From assembly GCA_965203725.1 (NCBI GenBank), contig CBDBDH010000003.1:62001-126000 (forward strand): DNA of 64,000 nt, in the 5' to 3' direction. Origin of the DNA: WTFY01 sp965203725 (GTDB lineage Bacteria > Pseudomonadota > Gammaproteobacteria > UBA4575). The position numbers and the translations under genes were made by a program. A model generated the notes under the pieces. That model was not told the origin of the DNA. It was given only the letters and a program-made list of their open reading frames with translations, and made no database searches. Below, piece after piece: positions 11,025-20,443 of this stretch (its first letter is position 1; each line of letters opens with the position of its first letter).

Positions 11025-13286
11025 ATGCTGAACAAGGAACTTGAATTCACACTGAACCTTGCCTTCAAGGAGGCGCGGGAGAAGCGTCATGAATTCATGA
11101 CGGTCGAGCACCTGCTGCTTGCGCTGACCCAGAACCCCACGGCCGCCAAGGTGCTGCGTGCATGCGGAATCGACCTGGCGAAGCTGTCCAGGGAATTGTC
11201 CGAGTTCATCCAGGGCAACACCCCGCTGCTTCCCGATGAGGATGACCGGGATACCCAGCCGACGCTGGGATTCCAGCGCGTGCTGCAGCGCGCCGTCTTC
11301 CATGTCCAGTCCTCCGGAAGAAAGGAAGCCGAAGTGACCGGGGCCAACGTGCTGGTGGCGATCTTCAGCGAACAGGAATCCCATGCGGTCTACCTGCTGG
11401 GACAGCACGATGTCGCGCGCCTGGATGTCGTCAACTACATCGCACACGGCATCTCGAAAGTCCCCACGGACTCCGACAGCGAGGTGGCCGTCGACCCCGA
11501 GGTGGATGTGCGCAGGGATTCGCAGAGTCCGAAGCCCTTGGACTGCTATGCCGTCAACCTGAACCGGCTGGCGAGCGAGGGAAAGATCGACCCGCTGATC
11601 GGGCGCGACAGTGAAATCGAGCGCACGATACAGATCCTGTGCCGGCGCAGGAAAAACAATCCGCTCATGATCGGTGAAGCCGGGGTAGGCAAGACGGCGA
11701 TCGCCGAGGGGCTGGCCAAGAAGATCGTCGATGAGGAGGTGCCGGACGTCCTCAAGGGGTACACGATTTATGCGCTGGACCTGGGGGGACTGGTGGCAGG
11801 CACGAAGTACCGCGGTGATTTCGAGAAACGGCTGAAAGGCGTGCTGCGACAGCTAAAGGAAGAACAGAACACGATTTTGTTCATCGACGAGATTCACACT
11901 GTCATCGGCGCAGGCTCGGCCTCCGGGGGCGTGATGGATGCCTCCAACCTGATCAAGCCGATGCTGGGCTCGGGGGAGCTGAAGTGCATCGGTTCTACCA
12001 CCTATCAGGAATTTCGCGGCGTATTCGAGAAAGACCGTGCCCTGGCGAGGCGATTTCAGACCATCGATATCGAGGAGCCCAGTGTGGAGGAAACCTACCG
12101 GATCCTGAAAGGGCTGCGCAGCCGTTTTGAAAAGCACCACGGCGTACGGTATGCGGAAAAGGCATTGCGGGCTGCCGCCGAGCTGGCGGCAAAATACATC
12201 AATGACCGGCACTTGCCGGACAAGGCCATCGACGTCATCGATGAAGCCGGTGCCAATATGAATTTGAGGCCAAGATCCTTGCGCAAGAAGATGATCACCA
12301 CCAAGCAGATCGAAAGTATTGTGGCCAAGATCGCGCGCATCCCCTCCAAGCACGTGAACTCCAGTGATACGGAAGTGCTCAGGAATCTGGAACGCAACTT
12401 GAAGCTGGTGGTGTTTGGGCAGGATACCGCAATCGGCACCTTGTCCACGGCGATCAAGATGTCTCGTTCGGGCATCGGCAATGAAGACAAGCCCATTGGC
12501 TGTTTTCTGTTTGCAGGTCCTACAGGCGTAGGCAAGACGGAAGTCACCCGCCAACTGTCCATCATCCTCGGTATCGAACTGCTGCGTTTCGACATGTCCG
12601 AATACATGGAGCGGCATACGGTCTCGCGCCTGATCGGGGCACCGCCGGGCTACGTGGGGTTCGACCAAGGCGGCCTGCTGACCGATGCCGTATTGAAATC
12701 TCCACACTGTGTGCTGCTTCTGGATGAGGTCGAGAAGGCCCATGCCGATGTGTTCAACCTTTTGCTGCAGGTCATGGATCATGGCGTACTGACGGATACG
12801 AACGGTCGTAAGGTGGATTTTCGCAACGTCATCCTGGTGATGACGACCAATGCCGGCGCACAGGAGATGAGCCGTGCCAGTGTAGGCTTCACTACACAGG
12901 ACCATCAGGCGGACGGCATGGAGATCATCAAGCGGCTGTTTACCCCCGAGTTCAGAAATCGCCTGGATGCCATCATCCAGTTCGAATCACTGGACAGGGA
13001 CACCGTGCTGCACGTCGTCGACAAGTTTATTGCACAGCTTGAAGCCCAACTGGAAACCAAGAAGGTCGAGATCCAGGTTGAGGCGGAGGCCAAGGAATGG
13101 ATTGCCAAACGTGGCTACGATGTGAAAATGGGTGCACGCCCCATGGAACGCGTGATACAGGAACATGTCAAAAAGCCCCTGGCCGAGGAAATCCTGTTTG
13201 GCCGCCTGGAACATGGCGGCAAGGTGATCATTCGAGCCTGTGAGAGTGGGCTTGAGATTGACTACCCGGAAGAGGCCTTAAACTGA
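11025..13286 (+). CDS. clpA: ATP-dependent Clp protease ATP-binding subunit
   Basis: ClpA is the AAA+ unfoldase that feeds proteins into ClpP. The 753-residue protein has the N-domain (about residues 1-145, the ClpS-binding part), a first AAA module with G-E-A-G-V-G-K-T-A-I-A and L-F-I-D-E-I-H-T-V, and a second with G-P-T-G-V-G-K-T-E-V and L-L-L-D-E-V-E-K-A-H. The I-G-F/L-type ClpP loop is not something I can place with certainty. The ATG at 11025 follows a CAGGA-like site and gives the expected M-L-N-K-E-L-E start. No clpP is in the window. Confidence 0.97.
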   Translation: MLNKELEFTLNLAFKEAREKRHEFMTVEHLLLALTQNPTAAKVLRACGIDLAKLSRELSEFIQGNTPLLPDEDDRDTQPTLGFQRVLQRAVFHVQSSGRKEAEVTGANVLVAIFSEQESHAVYLLGQHDVARLDVVNYIAHGISKVPTDSDSEVAVDPEVDVRRDSQSPKPLDCYAVNLNRLASEGKIDPLIGRDSEIERTIQILCRRRKNNPLMIGEAGVGKTAIAEGLAKKIVDEEVPDVLKGYTIYALDLGGLVAGTKYRGDFEKRLKGVLRQLKEEQNTILFIDEIHTVIGAGSASGGVMDASNLIKPMLGSGELKCIGSTTYQEFRGVFEKDRALARRFQTIDIEEPSVEETYRILKGLRSRFEKHHGVRYAEKALRAAAELAAKYINDRHLPDKAIDVIDEAGANMNLRPRSLRKKMITTKQIESIVAKIARIPSKHVNSSDTEVLRNLERNLKLVVFGQDTAIGTLSTAIKMSRSGIGNEDKPIGCFLFAGPTGVGKTEVTRQLSIILGIELLRFDMSEYMERHTVSRLIGAPPGYVGFDQGGLLTDAVLKSPHCVLLLDEVEKAHADVFNLLLQVMDHGVLTDTNGRKVDFRNVILVMTTNAGAQEMSRASVGFTTQDHQADGMEIIKRLFTPEFRNRLDAIIQFESLDRDTVLHVVDKFIAQLEAQLETKKVEIQVEAEAKEWIAKRGYDVKMGARPMERVIQEHVKKPLAEEILFGRLEHGGKVIIRACESGLEIDYPEEALN

Positions 13287-13448
13287 GATTTCCCCGTAGA
13301 TGTCCAACGTGTCAAAGACGATTCTTAGGAGTGACTGACCGGGCTTGCCATCGGGCATAACATACCTGTAAAGGCGGCAAGGAGACATCGCTGCCAATCT
13401 CCTACCTCCCTATTTGCACCGGCTGTGTGATCCACGGCAACTGCGAGC
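13287..13448. other. Intergenic region clpA/gph
   Basis: About 160 bases with no reading frame I can support, no clear terminator after clpA and no recognisable RNA. It must hold the gph promoter unless clpA transcripts read through. Confidence 0.4.
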
Positions 13449-14138
13449 GTGAATCCTGTTCAAGTAGAAATGAAAACCAAACAGACCAAGCTTGTCCTCT
13501 TTGACCTTGACGGGACACTCATTGATACGGCCCCTGACCTGGCCCACAGCATGGATCTGGTCATGCGCGAGCTGCACCTGCCTACACAGGGGCTTAAAAA
13601 AGTTCGCAGGTTCATCGGTCATGGCGTACGCAGGCTGGTCGAGGACATAGTTTCCACAGAGCTGGAGGGCAAGCCGGCCAAGGCGACCCTGGACAAGGCT
13701 CTGGGTGCATTCAACGAACACTATCGCGAGCAGCTGGTGCAAAAGAGCTCCCTTTACCCCGGCGTGCCTGAATGCCTGCAGGCGCTTCGATCCCGTGGTG
13801 TCAAGCTCGCCTGTGTCACGAACAAGCCAAAAGCCTTTACTGAACCCCTGCTGGAGCATTTCCTGATCGACGGGCATTTCGATCTGGTTCTTTCCGGGGA
13901 TTCACTGCAGAAGAAAAAACCGGATCCGTTTCCACTCGTGCACGCCTGTCAGCGACTTGCAGTCGAAGTGGCGGACAGCATCATGGTGGGGGACTCCAGC
14001 AACGACATACTGGCCGCGCGAAATGCAGGGATGCGGTGCATGTACATGAGCTACGGGTATTCCGATACGGAAACGGTCAGGGCTCTCGGGCCTGACGCGG
14101 TGCTTGATTCCTTTGCAGAAGTGATGGATCACCTGTGA
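13449..14138 (+). CDS. gph: Phosphoglycolate phosphatase (HAD superfamily)
   Basis: Gph dephosphorylates 2-phosphoglycolate. Next to RuBisCO this is the first step in salvaging the product of the oxygenase reaction (the role often called CbbZ). HAD motifs are complete: F-D-L-D-G-T-L-I-D-T (nucleophile Asp), V-T-N-K, K-K-P-D-P-F-P-L and V-G-D-S-S-N-D. The length of 229 residues is normal. The start is uncertain: GTG 13449 or the in-frame ATG 13470, neither with a strong ribosome site. It is convergent with cbbR, 29 bases apart. The linkage to the Calvin operon supports the substrate, although HAD enzymes are hard to assign from sequence alone. Confidence 0.87.
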   Translation: MNPVQVEMKTKQTKLVLFDLDGTLIDTAPDLAHSMDLVMRELHLPTQGLKKVRRFIGHGVRRLVEDIVSTELEGKPAKATLDKALGAFNEHYREQLVQKSSLYPGVPECLQALRSRGVKLACVTNKPKAFTEPLLEHFLIDGHFDLVLSGDSLQKKKPDPFPLVHACQRLAVEVADSIMVGDSSNDILAARNAGMRCMYMSYGYSDTETVRALGPDAVLDSFAEVMDHL

Positions 14139-14143
14139 CGCTG

Positions 14144-14170
14144 TGAGCGTACCGTGCTCTGTCACGCTCA
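14144..14170. terminator. Inverted repeat between convergent gph and cbbR
   Basis: TGAGCGT (14144-14150) and ACGCTCA (14164-14170) form a perfect 7-bp inverted repeat around a 13-base loop that spans the gph/cbbR junction and the cbbR stop codon. Alternative GTGAC/GTCAC pairing is also possible. There is no T tract on either side, so it is at best a weak, non-canonical terminator. Confidence 0.3.
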
Positions 14171-15067
14171 GGCGATGGTCTGTACTTTTGCAAGCACGAA
14201 GCTCTTGAACGATTCGGCGGCGATGGAAAGCCGCTTGCCTTTCCGGTAGACGATGTACCACTGACGGACAATCGGAAAAGAGCGCACATCCAGAACCTCG
14301 AGCCGGCCAAGTTCCTTTTCCAGTTCGATGGTATGCAGCGAGACGATCCCGAGGCCCAGACCGGCCTCGACGCTTCGCTTGATCGCCTCGTTACTGTTCA
14401 TCTCGATCGAGCTGATGAGCTTGAAATTTTTCTTTTCCAGGAAAAAGCGCTCCATGGCCACGCGTGTCCCCGAACCGACTTCGCGCATGAGCAGGGGATC
14501 GTCTTTCAGTTTCTTCAGGGGAATGTCTTTCTCGCCTACCAGGGGATGGCTTGGAGGGGCAATGACCACCAGGGGGTTGTCCATGAACGGCTCACCGATC
14601 AGGTCCATGTCGCCGGGCGGTGACCCCATCAGTGCAAGGTCAGACTCGTTCGCCTCAAGCTTTTTGAGCAGTGTGGCACGGTTTGTCACGTCAAAGCTGA
14701 CCCGAATGCGCGGATACTGCTGACAGAATTCGGACAACAGGCGGGCTGCAAAATTGTTGACGGTGGAGGCCACGGCAATTTGCAGCAGGCCGCCCTCGGT
14801 TCCCTTGAGGTCATCCAGTTCTTTTTCGGCCTCGTTCACCTGGCTGCGGATTTCTGTGCTGTAACGAAACATCAATTTCCCGGCTTCCGTGAGATGGATG
14901 CTTTTGCCCAACTGCTCATAGAGGGGAATGCCCACCGCACTTTCCAGTTGCTTGACCTGCATGGATACCGCGGGCTGGGTGAGAAACAGTTCTTCTGCGG
15001 CATGCGTGAAGCTCAAATGCCGTGCGACGGCCTCAAACACCTGCAGTTGACGAAACGTGATATTCAT
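14168..15067 (-). CDS. cbbR: LysR-type transcriptional regulator CbbR
   Basis: CbbR activates the divergent Calvin operon in response to metabolites. The 299-residue protein has the LysR winged helix at residues 1-60 (Q-V-F-E-A-V-A-R-H-L-S-F-T-H-A-A-E-E-L, then Q-P-A-V-S-M-Q-V-K-Q-L-E), a linker helix, and a periplasmic-binding-protein-like effector domain from about residue 90. The start at 15067 matches the family pattern M-x-I-T-F-R-Q-L; the in-frame ATG at 15097 adds ten unlike residues. Its position, divergent from rbcL, is the usual CbbR arrangement and is the main reason for naming it beyond 'LysR'. Confidence 0.88.
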   Translation of the reverse strand: MNITFRQLQVFEAVARHLSFTHAAEELFLTQPAVSMQVKQLESAVGIPLYEQLGKSIHLTEAGKLMFRYSTEIRSQVNEAEKELDDLKGTEGGLLQIAVASTVNNFAARLLSEFCQQYPRIRVSFDVTNRATLLKKLEANESDLALMGSPPGDMDLIGEPFMDNPLVVIAPPSHPLVGEKDIPLKKLKDDPLLMREVGSGTRVAMERFFLEKKNFKLISSIEMNSNEAIKRSVEAGLGLGIVSLHTIELEKELGRLEVLDVRSFPIVRQWYIVYRKGKRLSIAAESFKSFVLAKVQTIA

Positions 15068-15401
15068 CAATGAATATTTATGTAGGTCTGTAAACAATCA
15101 GTAATCAATGATGTGAATATAGCACAGGTCTGTGCAACCTGATCCGGGTATATTTGGTTTTATCTATGATTTTATAAGGATAAATAATGGTTCTCAGGAC
15201 GTCAAAATAATAAGTAATAACTTATTAATATGATAATTATTATTTAGTTTTATTTATTTATAGAAGTGATAGGGTTAACGACCAATGTCGCTCACGGCTG
15301 GTCTTGGTTCTTATGACTCCGTATCGAGTAAGAGGTGGTAAGAATGGTAGCCCCGAACCAGTCGTAGCGGCTTCAAACTGACACAGCACGGAGAGATCAC
15401 C
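15068..15401. promoter_or_regulatory. cbbR-cbbL control region
   Basis: A 334-base divergent region, strongly AT-rich from about 15150 to 15265, against GC-rich genes on both sides. It contains AATAAG-N6-CTTATT (15209-15226), overlapping TAATAA-C-TTATTA (15215-15227), and ATAATTAT just beyond. LysR regulators bind T-N11-A dyads, so these are candidate CbbR sites. The rbcL ribosome site GGAGAG is around 15390-15395. I cannot fix the promoters. Confidence 0.55.
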
Positions 15402-16853
15402 ATGTCAAAAGTTATCTCGGCAGCCGACCGCTACAAGGCGGGCGTTCTGGAATACAAGCAAATGGGCTACTGGGAGCCCGATTACCAGCCCAAGGACACG
15501 GATCTCATCTGTCTGTTCAGGATTACCCCGCAAAGCGGGGTCGATCCCGAGGAAGCGGCCGCCGCGGTGGCCGGGGAATCTTCCACGGCCACCTGGACGG
15601 TGGTCTGGACGGACCGCCTGACCGCCTGTGAGCTGTATCGTGCAAAGGCCTACCGGGTCGACCCGGTACCCAACTCCGAAGATCAGTACTTCGCCTATAT
15701 CGCCTATGACCTGGATCTGTTTGAGCCGGGATCCATCGCCAACATGACGGCATCGATTATCGGCAATGTTTTCGGTTTCAAGGCACTGAAATGCCTGCGC
15801 CTTGAAGACATGCGCATACCGGTGGCGTACATGAAAACGTTTCAGGGTCCGGCTTCCGGAATCGTCGTTGAGCGTGAACGGCTGGAGAAGTACGGCCGCC
15901 CCTTGCTGGGTGCGACGGTGAAGCCCAAGCTGGGACTTTCGGGGCGCAACTACGGGCGCGTGGTCTATGAAGCCCTGAAAGGCGGTCTGGATTTTACCAA
16001 GGACGATGAAAACATCAATTCGCAGCCCTTCATGCACTGGCGGGACCGGTTCCTGTATTGCATGGAAGCGGTCAACCGGTCGCAGGCGATGACCGGCGAG
16101 GTCAAGGGACATTACCTCAACGTCACGGCAGCGACGATGGAAGACATGTATGAGCGCGCCGAATTTGCCAAGAGCCTGGGATCTGTGATTGTCATGATCG
16201 ACCTGGTCGTGGGCTACACGGCCATCCAGTCCATGGCAAAGTGGGCACGCGGCAACGACATGATCCTGCATTTGCACCGTGCAGGGCACGGCACCTACAC
16301 CCGTCAGAAATCACACGGCATCAGTTTTCGCGTGATAGGCAAGTGGATGCGCATGGCCGGAGTCGATCACATCCATGCCGGAACGGTGGTCGGAAAGCTC
16401 GAGGGCGACCCGCGCACGGTGGCCGGGATCTATGATGTCCTTCGTGAGACCTACAACCCGAAGAACCTGGAGCACGGCATATTCTTTGACCAGGACTGGG
16501 CGTCGCTGAACAAGACCATGCCGGTGGCCTCCGGGGGCATTCATGCCGGGCAGATGCACCAGCTCGTGCACTACCTGGGCGAGGACGTGGTGCTTCAGTT
16601 TGGCGGGGGCACGATTGGCCACCCGATGGGCATCGAGGCGGGTGCTACGGCAAACCGCGTTGCACTCGAGACCATGATCCTGGCCCGCAACGAGGGCCGG
16701 GACTACATCAATGAGGGCCCGGACATCCTGCAGCGGGCCGCCAGGTCCTGCAAGCCCCTGCAGGCCGCGCTCGATACGTGGAAGGACATCACGTTCAACT
16801 ACGAGTCGACCGACACACCCGATTTTGTGCCCGTAGCCACTGCAGTGGCCTAA
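15402..16853 (+). CDS. cbbL: RuBisCO large subunit, red-type form I (IC-like)
   Basis: This subunit carboxylates (or oxygenates) ribulose-1,5-bisphosphate. The 483-residue protein has the catalytic K-P-K-L-G-L-S-G segment, the carbamylated lysine at about residue 200 in G-G-L-D-F-T-K-D-D-E-N, and the H-x-H-R-A-G-H-G and G-G-G-T-I-G-H-P phosphate-binding loops. Assignment to the red lineage rests on the N-terminal A-A-D-R-Y-K-A-G-V-L-E-Y-K start, the directly following long-form small subunit and the adjacent cbbX, all hallmarks of form IC/ID. No carboxysome genes follow. It is the first gene of the operon. Confidence 0.98.
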   Translation: MSKVISAADRYKAGVLEYKQMGYWEPDYQPKDTDLICLFRITPQSGVDPEEAAAAVAGESSTATWTVVWTDRLTACELYRAKAYRVDPVPNSEDQYFAYIAYDLDLFEPGSIANMTASIIGNVFGFKALKCLRLEDMRIPVAYMKTFQGPASGIVVERERLEKYGRPLLGATVKPKLGLSGRNYGRVVYEALKGGLDFTKDDENINSQPFMHWRDRFLYCMEAVNRSQAMTGEVKGHYLNVTAATMEDMYERAEFAKSLGSVIVMIDLVVGYTAIQSMAKWARGNDMILHLHRAGHGTYTRQKSHGISFRVIGKWMRMAGVDHIHAGTVVGKLEGDPRTVAGIYDVLRETYNPKNLEHGIFFDQDWASLNKTMPVASGGIHAGQMHQLVHYLGEDVVLQFGGGTIGHPMGIEAGATANRVALETMILARNEGRDYINEGPDILQRAARSCKPLQAALDTWKDITFNYESTDTPDFVPVATAVA

Positions 16854-16870
16854 CCACAAGGAATCTCGCC

Positions 16871-17293
16871 ATGCGCATTACCCAAGGAACCTTTTCCTTT
16901 TTACCCGAGCTCACGGATGAGCAGATCAAAAAGCAAGTCAAGTACTGCCTGGACCAGAACTATGCGGTAAACATCGAGTACACGGATGACCCGCATCCCA
17001 GAAATACCTACTGGGAAATGTGGGGCCTGCCGATGTTTGACCTCAAGGACCCGGCCGGTGTGCTGATGGAGATCAACGAATGCCGAAAGGCCTACCCCGA
17101 TCACTACATCCGGGTGGGCGCGTTCGACAATGAACGCGGTACGGAAAGCCTGCGCATTTCGTTCATCGTCAATCGCCCCGCTCACGAACCCGGTTTTCGC
17201 CTGCAGCGAACGGAAACCGACGGGCGGTGCATCCGCTACACCGCGCACGCCTATGCCAGGCTGACCGAAGCGAGGAACGCGGGCAGTGAGTGA
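16871..17293 (+). CDS. cbbS: RuBisCO small subunit, red-type
   Basis: The small subunit caps the L8S8 enzyme. At 140 residues it is longer than green-type small subunits. The extra C-terminal stretch from about residue 105 (ending A-H-A-Y-A-R-L-T-E-A-R) corresponds to the red-type extension that lines the central pore. The start M-R-I-T-Q-G-T-F-S-F-L-P and Y-W-E-M-W-G-L-P-M-F are typical. An AAGGA site precedes ATG 16871; upstream in-frame sequence overlaps cbbL and is not coding. Its last codons overlap the cbbX start by eight bases. Confidence 0.97.
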   Translation: MRITQGTFSFLPELTDEQIKKQVKYCLDQNYAVNIEYTDDPHPRNTYWEMWGLPMFDLKDPAGVLMEINECRKAYPDHYIRVGAFDNERGTESLRISFIVNRPAHEPGFRLQRTETDGRCIRYTAHAYARLTEARNAGSE

Positions 17294-18242
17294 ATCCGGC
17301 CTGAAGCCCGTGGGCTCACCGGTGGGAAAAGCCTCCGGCGAGGAGGTGATTGATCTTCACGGCGAGTATGAGGCGTCCAACGTGCAGGAAGTGCTGGACC
17401 GGCTGGACCGCGAACTCGTGGGGCTGCAGCCGGTCAAGACCCGCATCAAGGAAATCGCCGCACTGCTGCTGGTGGACCGAGCACGCAGGTCGTTTGAACT
17501 CACCTCGGAAACGCCCACCCTGCACATGAGCTTCACCGGCAATCCCGGTACCGGCAAAACTACAGTGGCCATGCGCATCGCAGAGATCCTGCATTGCCTG
17601 GATTACGTGCGGGAGGGGCACCTTGTCTCTGTCACCCGGGATGACCTGGTGGGCCAGTACATCGGTCACACCGCCCCCAAGACGAAGGAGGTCATCAAAA
17701 AGGCCATGGGTGGCGTGCTGTTCATCGATGAGGCCTATTACCTGTACCGGCCCGAGAACGAACGGGACTATGGCCAGGAAGCCATTGAGATTCTCCTGCA
17801 GGTGATGGAAAACAATCGCGACGATCTGGTGGTCATCCTGGCGGGCTACAAGGAGCGCATGGATACCTTTTTCCAAAGCAACCCGGGGTTTCGCTCGCGC
17901 ATTGCCCATCACATCGATTTTCCCGACTACTCCGCCGATGAGTTGCTGCAGATCGGCCAGCTTCTGCTGGGGCAGCAAAGCTACCGCCTGAGCGAAGCGG
18001 GGGAAAGGGCATTCGGAGAGTACATCGACCTGCGGATGAAATTGCCCCAGTTTGCCAACGGCCGCTCAATCCGGAATGCACTGGACCGGGCCCGCCTGCG
18101 CCAGGCCAATCGCCTGTTCAACAGTTCGCGCTCGCAAAAATTTGTCAAGCAGGACCTGATGACGCTTGAAGCCGAAGATTTTTATGCCAGCCGCGTGTTT
18201 GCCGAGGGCAAGCTGGACCAGGCCCAGGTTTTCTCGATCTGA
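17286..18242 (+). CDS. cbbX: Red-type RuBisCO activase CbbX
   Basis: CbbX is an AAA+ hexamer that threads the C-terminus of the RuBisCO large subunit to release inhibitory sugar phosphates. The 318-residue protein has Walker A G-N-P-G-T-G-K-T at residues 85-92, a pore-loop segment Y-I-G-H-T-A-P-K-T and Walker B L-F-I-D-E-A-Y-Y-L-Y followed by R-D-Y-G-Q-E-A-I. It starts with GTG at 17286 inside the end of cbbS, suggesting coupled translation. The pairing with red-type subunits is the known arrangement. Confidence 0.97.
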   Translation: MSESGLKPVGSPVGKASGEEVIDLHGEYEASNVQEVLDRLDRELVGLQPVKTRIKEIAALLLVDRARRSFELTSETPTLHMSFTGNPGTGKTTVAMRIAEILHCLDYVREGHLVSVTRDDLVGQYIGHTAPKTKEVIKKAMGGVLFIDEAYYLYRPENERDYGQEAIEILLQVMENNRDDLVVILAGYKERMDTFFQSNPGFRSRIAHHIDFPDYSADELLQIGQLLLGQQSYRLSEAGERAFGEYIDLRMKLPQFANGRSIRNALDRARLRQANRLFNSSRSQKFVKQDLMTLEAEDFYASRVFAEGKLDQAQVFSI

Positions 18243-18302
18243 GAGATTGAGTCATGTACCTGTGCATCGTTATTCAAATTGCATGAAGGTCATGGAGTTT
18301 CT

Positions 18303-19367
18303 ATGTCATTGATCACCTTGAGACAGTTACTGGAACATGCGGCGACCGAGAACTACGGTGTGCCGGCCTTCAATGTCAACAACATGGAACAGATCCAGGC
18401 CATCATGCAGGCGGCGGACGAGACAGACAGCCCGGTGATCCTGCAGGCTTCGGCCGGAGCGCGCAAGTACGCCGGTTCCAGTTTTTTGCGACATCTGATT
18501 GAGGCAGCCATGGAGACCTGGCCGCATATCCCCGTCGTCATTCACCAGGATCACGGCGCATCGCCTGCAGTCTGCCTGCGTTCGATCCAGCTGGGGTTCA
18601 GTTCGGTGATGATGGATGGGTCACTTGGAGAAGACATGAAGACTCCGATGTCGTTTACATACAACAAGGAGGTCACGAGCGTGGTCGTGCGCCTGGCGCA
18701 TGCCTGCGGTGTTTCCGTGGAAGGGGAACTCGGTTGCCTGGGATCGCTGGAAACCTGTCAGGCCGGCGAGGAAGACGGTTCAGGGGCAGAAGGGATCCTG
18801 AGCCGTGAGCAGCTGCTGACGGACCCGGACGAGGCCGTGGAGTTTGTGCAGCACACCAACGTGGATGCACTGGCGCTAGCCATTGGCACCAGCCACGGTG
18901 CCTACAAGTTTACCCGCCCACCCACGGGAGAGATTCTTGCAATCGACCGGATCAAGCAAATCCACGAACGCTTGCCGGACACCTATCTGGTGATGCACGG
19001 GTCTTCTTCGGTGCCGCAGGAGTGGCTTGGCATCATCAACAATTACGGTGGTGATATGGGCCAGACCTACGGGGTTCCGGTAGAAGAAATTCAAGAGGGC
19101 ATTCGCCATGGTGTGCGCAAGGTGAACATCGATACGGATTTGCGCATGGCAAGCACCGGGGCCGTTCGAAAGCAGTTGAGTGAAGACACCCGGAACTTTG
19201 ACCCGCGCAAGTTTTTGTCCGCATCCACCCGGGCCATGAAAGAGATCTGCAAGTCCAGGTTCGAGGCGTTCGGCTGTGCGGGAAAGGCGCCACGGATGAA
19301 GCCCGTCAGCCTGGAAATCATGACGGCACGCTACGAGTCGGGGGAACTCGACCCCAGGATCCATTAG
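18303..19367 (+). CDS. fba: Class II fructose-1,6-bisphosphate aldolase, Calvin-cycle type
   Basis: The 354-residue zinc-dependent aldolase makes fructose- and probably sedoheptulose-bisphosphate during RuBP regeneration. The family's landmarks are visible: V-P-A-F-N-V-N-N near the start, I-H-Q-D-H-G with the metal-binding histidine, G-T-S-H-G-A-Y-K-F and V-M-H-G-S-S-S-V-P, then N-I-D-T-D-L-R-M-A. GGAG lies about six bases ahead of ATG 18303; an in-frame ATG at 18279 has no support. It is 60 bases downstream of cbbX and probably in the same transcript (the role called CbbA). Confidence 0.95.
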   Translation: MSLITLRQLLEHAATENYGVPAFNVNNMEQIQAIMQAADETDSPVILQASAGARKYAGSSFLRHLIEAAMETWPHIPVVIHQDHGASPAVCLRSIQLGFSSVMMDGSLGEDMKTPMSFTYNKEVTSVVVRLAHACGVSVEGELGCLGSLETCQAGEEDGSGAEGILSREQLLTDPDEAVEFVQHTNVDALALAIGTSHGAYKFTRPPTGEILAIDRIKQIHERLPDTYLVMHGSSSVPQEWLGIINNYGGDMGQTYGVPVEEIQEGIRHGVRKVNIDTDLRMASTGAVRKQLSEDTRNFDPRKFLSASTRAMKEICKSRFEAFGCAGKAPRMKPVSLEIMTARYESGELDPRIH

Positions 19368-19425
19368 CGAAGGGTTGATGCAAGCATTGAACATACATCA
19401 TTCAGAGACTGCGGGAGGCGCGTAG

Positions 19426-20352
19426 ATGTCCGCCAAACATCCAATCATTGCCGTGACCGGATCCTCAGGTGCCGGCACCACGTCGGTCAAGAGCGCTTTC
19501 GAGCACATCTTTATCCGGGAAAGTATTTTTCCCTGCCTGATCGAGGGCGACAGTTTCCACCGCTACGACCGCACGGAGATGGAAAAAGAAGCCAGGAAGG
19601 CCCTGGGCAATGGCGAGAATTTCAGCCATTTCGGCCCGGAGGCCAACCTGTTCGAAGAACTGGAGCAGGAGTTCATAAACTACGGCAAGTCCGGGACCTG
19701 CCAGGTGCGCAAGTACCTGCACGATGACAAGGAAGCGCTTCCGTACGATCAGGAGCCCGGGACCTTCACGGACTGGGAAAATCACAGCTCGGAGACCGAC
19801 CTGCTTTTCTACGAGGGGCTGCATGGCGGCATCGTCAACGAGGACGTGAATGTAGCAGCCCACGTGGATTTATTGATCGGGGTGGTGCCGGTCGTGAACC
19901 TGGAATGGATACAGAAAATCCATCGGGACATCGCCGAGCGGGGCTATCGCCCGGAGGTCGTGACGAATACGATCTTGCGAAGGATGTATGACTACATCCA
20001 TTACATCACGCCGCAATTTTCCCGGACCGATGTCAATTTCCAGCGCGTGCCGACGGTGGATACATCCAATCCCTTTATTGCCAGGGATATCCCCGCTCCG
20101 GACGAGAGTTTCGTCGTGATTCGGTTCAGCAACCCCAGGAAATTCAACATCGATTTCTGCTACCTGCAGGCCATGATCCAGGGGTCATTCATGTCGAGAC
20201 GAAACACCATCGTCGTTCCCGGCGGGAAAATGGGGCTGACGATCGAACTCGTTTTCGGGCCGATCATCGAGAAAATCGTACAGAAGTCGAAGGCCTTGAA
20301 GAGCAGGATGAGAAGGAACAAGCCTGCGTACCAGACGGTCAGCGTGGTGTAG
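19426..20352 (+). CDS. prk: Phosphoribulokinase, proteobacterial type
   Basis: Prk phosphorylates ribulose-5-phosphate with ATP to give the RuBisCO substrate. The 308-residue protein has the P-loop G-S-S-G-A-G-T-T-S-V at residues 12-21, the catalytic-region E-G-D-S-F-H-R-Y-D-R and the D-L-L-F-Y-E-G-L-H-G-G block. Its length and motifs match the octameric bacterial class rather than the plant/cyanobacterial class. A GGGAGG site precedes ATG 19426. With cbbL, cbbS and cbbX it completes the two enzymatic hallmarks of the Calvin cycle. Confidence 0.96.
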   Translation: MSAKHPIIAVTGSSGAGTTSVKSAFEHIFIRESIFPCLIEGDSFHRYDRTEMEKEARKALGNGENFSHFGPEANLFEELEQEFINYGKSGTCQVRKYLHDDKEALPYDQEPGTFTDWENHSSETDLLFYEGLHGGIVNEDVNVAAHVDLLIGVVPVVNLEWIQKIHRDIAERGYRPEVVTNTILRRMYDYIHYITPQFSRTDVNFQRVPTVDTSNPFIARDIPAPDESFVVIRFSNPRKFNIDFCYLQAMIQGSFMSRRNTIVVPGGKMGLTIELVFGPIIEKIVQKSKALKSRMRRNKPAYQTVSVV

Positions 20353-20443
20353 AAATTCCAGACGGGTTACGGATCGGGGAACATTGTCGATGCGGGTGGG
20401 TCAGTACAGATATGGAGTCTCTCGTTAAAGTAAGGTGGTCGCC

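Noticed and set aside
11853..12905. Antisense frame of about 350 codons within clpA
   Set aside because: It is a shadow of the AAA+ coding sequence; no motif is visible.
15405..16289. Long antisense frame inside cbbL
   Set aside because: It mirrors the GC-rich codon pattern of cbbL and has no ribosome site or recognisable domain.
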